Part shown: piece after piece, positions 7,499 through 12,565 of the stretch
Layout of the letters: every line of letters begins with the position of its first letter
Position numbering within the stretch: position 1 is the first letter of the stretch
Assembly (NCBI GenBank): GCA_016788945.1
Contig: JAEUSA010000026.1
Location: 1 to 14,157 of the forward strand
DNA from: Leptospiraceae bacterium
GTDB taxonomy: Bacteria > Spirochaetota > Leptospiria > Turneriellales > Turneriellaceae
Direction of reading: 5' to 3'
DNA: 14,157 nt
Notes under the pieces: model-generated
What the model was told of the DNA's origin: nothing
The model's input: the letters and a program-made list of their open reading frames with translations, nothing else
Databases searched by the model: none
Made by a program: the position numbers and the translations under genes

Positions 7499-7668
7499 GG
7501 GGCTGCGCGGCAGGTCGCGAAAAACGCGCGCGAGCAGAATGCGCTACGATTTTCTACCGAAAATCGTACGCAAAAAGGCTAAGAAGCCTGCATTCTGCAC
7601 GCGCAAAGAGCGTTTTTCGACTGGGATCCTAAAATCCGACAAGCTATTACGACCTGCCGCGCAGCCCC
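7499..7668. repeat. 170-nt nested palindromic element (MITE-like repeat or structured RNA)
   Basis: The outer arms GGGGCTGCGCGGCAGGTCG (7499-7517) and CGACCTGCCGCGCAGCCCC (7650-7668) are perfect 19-bp complements. Inside, CGAAAAACGC (7518-7527) pairs with GCGTTTTTCG (7610-7619), GCGC (7528-7531) with GCGC (7601-7604), and GCAGAATGC (7534-7542) with GCATTCTGC (7590-7598). The head holds two hairpins: TACGATTTTC-TACC-GAAAATCGTA (7545-7568) and AGGCT-AAGA-AGCCT (7576-7589). The right arm carries a 30-nt unpaired insert (7620-7649) and a 5-nt bulge (7605-7609). The tetranucleotide AACA lies directly outside both ends (7495-7498 and 7669-7672), resembling a target duplication. The fold is read directly from the sequence. 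Whether it is a non-autonomous mobile element or a transcribed RNA is open, and no known RNA family was recognised. Confidence 0.8.
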
Positions 7669-7683
7669 AACAGCACATAAAAC

Positions 7684-7705
7684 GGCGTCGAAATTAATTT
7701 ACGCC
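7684..7705. promoter_or_regulatory. AT-rich palindrome within an inverted repeat upstream of apaG
   Basis: GGCGT (7684-7688) and ACGCC (7701-7705) enclose the perfect 10-bp palindrome AAATTAATTT (7691-7700), 25 nt before the apaG ATG. It could be an operator or part of the apaG promoter region. No convincing -35/-10 pair was found next to it. Confidence 0.3.
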
Positions 7706-7730
7706 ACAGGCTTAATGGTAACCGGTACAT

Positions 7731-8120
7731 ATGCCGGTCGCCGCAGGTTCAGAGATCGTCACTGAAGGCATTCGCGTTAAGGCCGAACCCCACTACATGC
7801 TCGAACGCTCGATACCCGAAGACGGCCAGTACCTGTTCAGCTACAAAATCACCATCCGTAACGAGGGGTCGGAGTGGGCCAAACTCAAGTCGCGGCACTG
7901 GATTATTATCGATTCAGACGGTAAGCGCGAAGATGTTTATGGCCCGGGTGTTGTTGGCGAAGAACCCGAACTCGAGCCCGGCGAATCTTACACCTACTCG
8001 AGCTTTTGTCCGCTCGGCACCAATTTTGGTACCATGGAAGGCACATTCAGCATGGTGCGCCGTGACGGGCAGCCGTTTGAAATCCGCATTGCGAGATTTT
8101 ACCTGACCACCAACCAATAG
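7731..8120 (+). CDS. apaG: ApaG domain protein
   Basis: 129 residues, the usual ApaG length (about 125). The sequence follows the family closely: EGIRVKAEPHYMLERS, YLFSYKITIRNEGSE, LKSRHWIIIDSDGK, the glycine-rich GPGVVGEEPELEPGESYTYSS, then GTNFGTMEGTFSM and a strand-rich end FEIRIARFYL. ApaG is a small soluble fibronectin-III-like beta sandwich. It was named from the E. coli apaGH locus and linked to Co2+/Mg2+ phenotypes, but its molecular role is uncertain. An in-frame TAA at 7719-7721 rules out a longer start. Shine-Dalgarno pairing is weak, and ACCGG/CCGGT flank the start codon. It stands alone, divergent from mreC and convergent with the DUF2937 gene (22 nt between stops). Confidence 0.92.
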   Translation: MPVAAGSEIVTEGIRVKAEPHYMLERSIPEDGQYLFSYKITIRNEGSEWAKLKSRHWIIIDSDGKREDVYGPGVVGEEPELEPGESYTYSSFCPLGTNFGTMEGTFSMVRRDGQPFEIRIARFYLTTNQ

Positions 8121-8142
8121 TCGCGCGCGTCGCCGAGCGTCA

Positions 8143-8673
8143 CTACGCTGACTGTGGTTTACCGCCGCCCAGCCACTTGCGGGGAAAATAGGCAAGCAGG
8201 CGAAATAACAGCATGCCGAGTAATATACCGACGATCACATAGAGCACCGACTCGAGCGTAAATGGTAGCGCCGGCTGAAACTGCACATTCTTGGCGAGCG
8301 ACCAATCGACATGCTTGAGAAAAACAAACGGACGGGTAAACGCCGAAGCACCTTTGAGAGCCTCAAAAGCTTTTTTCAACGCTTCGAAACGCTTGAGTTG
8401 AGCCTCGTGTACTTCGCCTGATTTTTTAGCCACCTGACTCTGCGATTTTACGAGGTCGTCGATAAATTCACGCGTACTCATACCCAGCTCGGCGGCTTTC
8501 TCTTTAATGACGGCAACCGAACGTTCAGCCTCAGCGCGCGAACCGGAGAGCACATTGAGATACAGGTTCATATACTGGGGTGCTTGGCTTAACAACAGGG
8601 CTACGAAAAATACGAAAATACGTTCGAGAAGCGAGCCGAAAAAGCCGCCAATATAGTTTTTAATGGAATTCAT
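8143..8673 (-). CDS. DUF2937 family membrane protein
   Basis: 176 residues. The N-terminus NSIKNYIGGFFGSLLERIFVF and the following LLLSQAPQYMNLYLNVLSG match the start of DUF2937 proteins, as does FVFLKHVDWSLA in the middle. A hydrophobic helix at about 17-30 and a second at about 142-160 bracket a central charged, probably coiled-coil helical segment (about 46-110, AEAERSVAVIKEKAAELG and EAQLKRFEALKKAFEALKG). The N-terminal segment is unusually amphipathic. The predicted layout is two membrane helices with a helical domain between them. Function is unknown. The gene follows the cyclase by 35 nt on the same strand and has its own strong ribosome-binding site, so it is probably in the same transcript. 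Confidence 0.8.
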   Translation of the reverse strand: MNSIKNYIGGFFGSLLERIFVFFVALLLSQAPQYMNLYLNVLSGSRAEAERSVAVIKEKAAELGMSTREFIDDLVKSQSQVAKKSGEVHEAQLKRFEALKKAFEALKGASAFTRPFVFLKHVDWSLAKNVQFQPALPFTLESVLYVIVGILLGMLLFRLLAYFPRKWLGGGKPQSA

Positions 8674-8678
8674 TTTAT

Positions 8679-8684
8679 CTCCCT
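8679..8684 (-). promoter_or_regulatory. Shine-Dalgarno of the DUF2937 gene
   Basis: AGGGAG on the minus strand, 5 nt before the ATG at 8671-8673. It fixes the start of the DUF2937 protein and contrasts with the weak or missing sites before mreC, proS and the DUF4349 gene. Confidence 0.75.
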
Positions 8685-8708
8685 GTTTATTCCGGTTCGC
8701 GATTGCGC

Positions 8709-10169
8709 TTAAATATCCCGTTTATTTTTCAAAAGTGCAATTTTGTTGAGAACGCGCAGGTGGTAGATGACCGCACCGTCGTCTTTACAGCGCTCATAGC
8801 ATGTTTTTAATGTTGCCCGCGCGCGATCGTATTCGCCTTCTTTAATATCCCTGATTGCCGCACTGAGTTCCGCTGCATAAGAAAGCAACAACTCACGGCG
8901 TTCAGCCGCCAACGGATTCAGCAATTCATAAATTTCGATTGCTTTGGTCTTACCGCGCAATTGGGCGATATCAACAAGGCGAACCGAATAGTCGTCGCGT
9001 GGAATCTGCGACAACGTTTCGCCACTAATGAGAATTCCCGCGGCGAGTTTTTTCGTGAGACTCTCGATGCGCGAAGCAGCGTTTACCGTATCGCTGATGA
9101 CGGTATTTTCCATGCGGCGCACTTCACCGATTGTACCGAGCATCAATCTGCCGGTGTGCACCCCGATACCGATGCGAATCTCAGGAAAGATGCCGTCGAC
9201 GAATTGCGCGTTGAACCGCTGCAGCATTTCATGCATCGCCACCGCAGCCCGTGTTGCATCGGCCGAATTGAAGAACAAGGCGAGAATCGCGTCGCCAATA
9301 TATTTGTCGATAAAGCCGTTATTCTCACGGATGATCGGCCCCATCACACTGAGGTAGTCATTGATAAACGAAAAATTTTCGGCGGGGCTCAGTGTCTCTG
9401 AAATACCGGTAAAATTTCGGATATCTGCGAACAATATGGTCATGTCCTGTTCGGTATGATCGCCGAGCCCGACCTCATGAATGTTCTTACGGTTCAACAG
9501 TTTGAGAAATTCAGTCGGTACAAACCGGTTCATCGATGCATTCGTCTTCTCAACTTCAGAGACCGCAGAATCCATAATATTGCGCAGCAGAAAGAGCAGA
9601 GTTGTCGCGAGGGTTAAGGCGATGATGCTCGTCATTAACCCCACCTGCGCGGCAATCAGGTACTCACCGTCAATTTTGGGTCTGAGCAAAATGAAGAAGG
9701 TAACATTCGCCGCCACCATCAGTGCATAGATCGGCAGAATATACCGCTTGCGCCCGAACAGGCCCACAATCAGAATCGGTATAGAAAACAGATGAATGAA
9801 CGTCGAGTAGGCAGTAAAATACTCACCGCCCAGTTTACGAAACTGCGCAGCACCGATAATGACGAAAGTCACCAGCGCGAGAGTTTGTCCCGCGATATAA
9901 AACTTTCCCGCGGCGAGTATCGCCAGACAGATGAAGCCGATGACCATCGCGGCAATCATCGGCGGCAGTGCGACGGGCAGGCGGTGCGGAATCCAGATCG
10001 CGTAAATCGTCATAAAAAACGGCATGAGGGCGATAAACGCGAGGCAGAAATAGAACAGCGTAATCGCCTTACGGCGAACCACATAATCGCTGCCTTGGTA
10101 GGGCTTAAGAATTAGAGATTTCAGCCGTTGGAGCATCTTCCATGGCTTAGCGGCAAGATGGTGGGTCAA
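8709..10169 (-). CDS. Membrane-bound class III adenylate cyclase (nucleotidyl cyclase)
   Basis: 486 residues from a TTG start; an ATG 11 codons in (10134-10136) is equally possible, since both lack a clear Shine-Dalgarno. Six hydrophobic helices (about 36-195) form a membrane sensor module. The linker FVPTEFLKLLNRKNIHEVGLGDH follows, then the cyclase domain from about 243 to 415. Catalytic residues are complete: metal-binding Asp249 (FADIRNFT) and Asp293 (IGDAILALF), adenine-selecting Lys289 and Asp360 (ISDTVNAASR), and transition-state Asn363 and Arg367. The Lys/Asp pair indicates ATP, hence cAMP, rather than GTP. A helical C-terminal tail (about 420-486, TPR-like) follows. Family knowledge suggests signal-controlled cAMP synthesis at the inner membrane; the ligand is unknown. 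The gene lies between the PepSY-like gene (69 nt upstream, with a hairpin between) and the DUF2937 gene. Confidence 0.9.
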   Translation of the reverse strand: MTHHLAAKPWKMLQRLKSLILKPYQGSDYVVRRKAITLFYFCLAFIALMPFFMTIYAIWIPHRLPVALPPMIAAMVIGFICLAILAAGKFYIAGQTLALVTFVIIGAAQFRKLGGEYFTAYSTFIHLFSIPILIVGLFGRKRYILPIYALMVAANVTFFILLRPKIDGEYLIAAQVGLMTSIIALTLATTLLFLLRNIMDSAVSEVEKTNASMNRFVPTEFLKLLNRKNIHEVGLGDHTEQDMTILFADIRNFTGISETLSPAENFSFINDYLSVMGPIIRENNGFIDKYIGDAILALFFNSADATRAAVAMHEMLQRFNAQFVDGIFPEIRIGIGVHTGRLMLGTIGEVRRMENTVISDTVNAASRIESLTKKLAAGILISGETLSQIPRDDYSVRLVDIAQLRGKTKAIEIYELLNPLAAERRELLLSYAAELSAAIRDIKEGEYDRARATLKTCYERCKDDGAVIYHLRVLNKIALLKNKRDI

Positions 10170-10185
10170 CTGAACTCAAAGAGCT

Positions 10186-10217
10186 CTCGACTCCGCCATG
10201 GAGTGACCGGAGTCGAG
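10186..10217 (-). terminator. Intercistronic hairpin between the PepSY-like gene and the cyclase gene
   Basis: CTCGACTCCG (10186-10195) and CGGAGTCGAG (10208-10217) form a perfect 10-bp stem with a 12-nt loop. ACTCC (10190-10194) can instead pair with GGAGT inside the loop (10200-10204). On the minus strand only short T runs follow. A weaker 5-bp stem, AACAG/CTGTT (10227-10240) with five Ts, overlaps the PepSY-like stop codon. Together they may terminate or attenuate transcription into the cyclase gene. Confidence 0.5.
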
Positions 10218-10238
10218 CAACGGAAAAACAGACTACTG

Positions 10239-10715
10239 TTATTTTACCACTTTCGCTTTCTTATCAAAGGTGACACGCTCACCGCACGAAGCCTCGACGG
10301 TCATACCGGCGGGCGTTTGCTTCACGGTCACCCCACCCGGCATGAACGGGCCATCGCCGGCAAGCTTGGTGCACGCCTTCTGGATGTTTTTCGGTACGAT
10401 CTTTTTCTTTATTTTTTCATTGTATGGTGAAAGTACGTTTTCGGTTTCGATCCATGTACCGTCTTCTTTGAAGCGCGCGGTCAGCGTTTGGTCGGGCGGG
10501 GTTTCTTCAGCAGGATTTCCCCCGATCTTCAGTTCCGCGACGAATTCGCCCGCGGCGTTTTTGCTCCAAGTTGTGTTCTTATTCTTCAGCGCCGCTGCTT
10601 TTTTGTTACGAGCGGCAACAACCTTCTTCGGCACGTCCTTCTCGGCAATTTTGGCATCCTGAGCAAAGATGGCCCCCATCGCAAATACAATCATCCAAGT
10701 TATACATTTCTTCAT
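10239..10715 (-). CDS. Secreted PepSY-like (BLIP-like) domain protein
   Basis: 158 residues. A signal peptide (1-18, MKKCITWMIVFAMGAIFA, cleavage probably before QDAK) sends the product to the periplasm or beyond. The segment from about 25 to 112 (VPKKVVAARNKKA, TTWSKNAAGEFVAELKIGG, LTARFKEDGTWIETENVL) follows the PepSY-like/beta-lactamase-inhibitor-like pattern. In that pattern a helix precedes a W-x-x-x-(G) strand and an FxxDGxW(I/L)xxE strand. The C-terminal part carries two cysteines (114 and 144) that could form a disulfide. The protein is lysine-rich and basic. Function is unknown; the domain is common in secreted bacterial proteins. A perfect AGGAGG and a promoter precede it, so it begins its own transcript, divergent from proS. 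Confidence 0.7.
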   Translation of the reverse strand: MKKCITWMIVFAMGAIFAQDAKIAEKDVPKKVVAARNKKAAALKNKNTTWSKNAAGEFVAELKIGGNPAEETPPDQTLTARFKEDGTWIETENVLSPYNEKIKKKIVPKNIQKACTKLAGDGPFMPGGVTVKQTPAGMTVEASCGERVTFDKKAKVVK

Positions 10716-10720
10716 GAAAT

Positions 10721-10726
10721 CCTCCT
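10721..10726 (-). promoter_or_regulatory. Consensus Shine-Dalgarno of the PepSY-like gene
   Basis: AGGAGG on the minus strand, 5 nt before the ATG (10713-10715). It is the strongest ribosome-binding site in the window and suggests high expression. Confidence 0.85.
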
Positions 10727-10738
10727 GAGTTTTTGAGC

Positions 10739-10767
10739 TGTATCACGCGCGGGCATACCCTTGTCAA
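10739..10767 (-). promoter_or_regulatory. Candidate sigma-70 promoter of the PepSY-like gene
   Basis: On the minus strand, TTGACA (10762-10767, perfect -35), a 17-bp spacer, and GATACA (10739-10744, a partial -10 match). Transcription would start near 10732, leaving a leader of about 17 nt that contains the AGGAGG. Confidence 0.55.
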
Positions 10768-10771
10768 TGCA

Positions 10772-10800
10772 TTGCTAAGCCTTTACAGGCTGTCTAAAAT
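10772..10800 (+). promoter_or_regulatory. Candidate sigma-70 promoter of proS
   Basis: TTGCTA (10772-10777), a 17-bp spacer and TAAAAT (10795-10800, five of six -10 matches). The spacer contains the inverted repeat AGCCT-TTAC-AGGCT (10778-10791). The start would be near 10807, giving a leader of only about 9 nt, which agrees with the lack of a Shine-Dalgarno before the proS ATG. The -35 boxes of this and the divergent promoter are 4 bp apart. Confidence 0.5.
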
Positions 10801-10815
10801 CCCGGTTCTTCCTCC

Positions 10816-12561
10816 ATGCGCGCATCACAGCTGCCTCTATTTACGTCAAAAAACGATCCGAATGACGCGCAGGTAACCTCGCACCGTCTGCTTTCGCGCG
10901 CCGGTTTTATACGCAAACAAGGTTCGGGGCTTTATGTCTACCTGCCGTTTGGCGACATGGTGCACCGCAAGGTTGAACAGATCGTGCGCGAAGAGATGAA
11001 CCGTTTCGGCGGCGTCGAAGTCACGTTGCCCGTCATTACTCCCGCCGAGCTGTGGCAAGAATCGGGCCGGTGGGATCTCATGGGCAAAGAAATGATGCGG
11101 ATGCAAGACCGCCACGAGGTACCGTATGCGCTGGGGCCGACGCACGAAGAGGCGATGACCGATCTGGCGCGCAGCTTTCTGCAATCGTACAAACAGCTAC
11201 CGGTAAACCTGTACCAGATCGGGCGCAAATACCGCGACGAAATACGACCGCGCTACGGGCTAATCCGTTGCCGTGAATTCGTCATGAAAGACGCGTACTC
11301 ATTTCATACGGACGATAAATCACTCGATGAAACCTACCAGAAGATGCGCGAATGTTACCGCGCGATTTTCGAGCGCTGCGGATTAAAAACGATTCCGGTG
11401 GAAGCTGATTCAGGCAACATGGGCGGCAGCGGTTCAGAAGAATTTATGGTCGCATCGCAAATCGGTGAAGAAACGCTGCTGCTGTGCAGCGATGAGAAAT
11501 GCGGCTACCGATCAAATCAGGAGAAGACGGCATTCTTCGAGAACCCCAATACAGCCGCTAAAGGCGCGGTCAAAGCTAACAGCGAAGCTGCAGAAGACTT
11601 CGACACGGGCGCCCTCAAAACTATCGAAGAAGTGTCAAAGCTCACGGGACAAAATCCGCGTGATTTTATCAAAGCCGTAATCTACGAAGATGCCCAGGGC
11701 ATCTTCGTCTGCTTCATTCAGGGCGACCGCGAACTTTCAGAGGTGAAAATGAAGAACCTCACCGGTAGCACAGAATATTGGCTCGCCACCGAAGAGACGA
11801 TCAAAACCGTTACCGGCGCAGAGCCCGGTTATGCCGGCCCCGTAGGTCTGAAACATAAAGACGGAGATAAAATCGGTAAGAAGACACTCCGCATCTTGTT
11901 TGATAAACATCTCCAAGGGCGCACAGGACTCATTACCGGCGCGAACAAAACCAACTTCCACAAAAAGCATGTCGCCGAGGGTCGTGATTTCACCATCAGC
12001 GCCGGGCACGACCTGATTGTGGCGCATGCCGGTGATATCTGCCCGCAGTGCCGCAAGGCCGAACTGACGGAAACCCGCGGCATCGAAGTCGGTCATATCT
12101 TCAAGCTCGGTAAAAAGTACACACAGGCGATGAATCTTACAGTGCTCGACCCGAATGGCAAGCCGCTTGTGCCAACGATGGGTTGTTACGGCATCGGCAT
12201 CGGCCGCACGGTGGCTACAGCCGTCGAGCAGAACCACGACGAGCGCGGCATCATCTGGAATAAGGCATTATCGCCCTTCACGGTATATCTCGTGTCGTTG
12301 GCTAAAGGCGATACGGAAACCGCATTCGTAGACAAACTCTACAAAACACTCACAGGCGCCGGTATCAGCGTCTATCTCGATGACCGCGACGAGCGCGCGG
12401 GAGTGAAGTTTAACGATGCCGAACTCGTCGGCTTTCCATTTATCGTCACCGTGGGAAAAAAGACGATGGAATCGGGCAAATTAGAAGTAAAATTGCGCCG
12501 CAGTGGCGAAAAACTGGAACTCGACGAAGCCGAACTCATTGGCCGCCTTAAGGCAGACTAA
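10816..12561 (+). CDS. proS: Prolyl-tRNA synthetase (bacterial type with editing insert)
   Basis: 581 residues, the usual length for the bacterial form (about 570). It charges tRNA-Pro in the cytoplasm. The class II core shows motif 1 around residues 40-75, the GPTHEE segment (107-112), motif 2 NLYQIGRKYRDEIRPRYG (131-148, leading into REFVMKDAYSFH), and motif 3 GCYGIGIGRT (456-465). The INS editing domain occupies about 225-405; Lys286 in FIKAVIY matches the Lys of the trans-editing pocket that hydrolyses Ala-tRNA-Pro. Two CxxC-like pairs (C224/C229 and C409/C412) bracket the insert and may bind zinc. The anticodon-binding domain runs from about 487 to the end (VYLVSLAKGD, YLDDRDERAGVKFNDAELVGFP). 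The ATG at 10816 fits the family start. The stop lies 4 nt from the stop of the convergent kinase gene. Confidence 0.97.
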   Translation: MRASQLPLFTSKNDPNDAQVTSHRLLSRAGFIRKQGSGLYVYLPFGDMVHRKVEQIVREEMNRFGGVEVTLPVITPAELWQESGRWDLMGKEMMRMQDRHEVPYALGPTHEEAMTDLARSFLQSYKQLPVNLYQIGRKYRDEIRPRYGLIRCREFVMKDAYSFHTDDKSLDETYQKMRECYRAIFERCGLKTIPVEADSGNMGGSGSEEFMVASQIGEETLLLCSDEKCGYRSNQEKTAFFENPNTAAKGAVKANSEAAEDFDTGALKTIEEVSKLTGQNPRDFIKAVIYEDAQGIFVCFIQGDRELSEVKMKNLTGSTEYWLATEETIKTVTGAEPGYAGPVGLKHKDGDKIGKKTLRILFDKHLQGRTGLITGANKTNFHKKHVAEGRDFTISAGHDLIVAHAGDICPQCRKAELTETRGIEVGHIFKLGKKYTQAMNLTVLDPNGKPLVPTMGCYGIGIGRTVATAVEQNHDERGIIWNKALSPFTVYLVSLAKGDTETAFVDKLYKTLTGAGISVYLDDRDERAGVKFNDAELVGFPFIVTVGKKTMESGKLEVKLRRSGEKLELDEAELIGRLKAD

Positions 12562-12565
12562 CTGC

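Larger units (their letters stand above)
7412..7730. other. Divergent intergenic region mreC/apaG with multiple inverted repeats
   Basis: 319 nt between two divergent starts with no credible gene. It contains a 19-bp palindrome (7433-7451), a TTGACG box on the minus strand (7456-7461), the 170-nt nested inverted-repeat element (7499-7668), an AT-rich palindrome inside a GGCGT/ACGCC stem (7684-7705), and a 5-bp repeat ACCGG/CCGGT bracketing the apaG ATG. The 86-codon plus-strand frame across it is discounted because it overlaps the mreC start and both repeat systems. Confidence 0.8.

Noticed and set aside
7372..7632. Plus-strand 86-codon reading frame over the mreC start and the left half of the palindromic element
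   Set aside because: It overlaps the well-supported mreC start antisense, its composition follows the inverted repeats, and it has no recognisable protein features or ribosome-binding site.
7499..7668. Integron attC site, 6S RNA, tmRNA or RNase P RNA as identity for the palindromic element
   Set aside because: No GTTRRRY at the left end for attC; the bubble is one-sided (30 nt against none), unlike the central bubble of 6S RNA; no tRNA-like end or TTCGA context for tmRNA; no conserved RNase P core motifs were seen.
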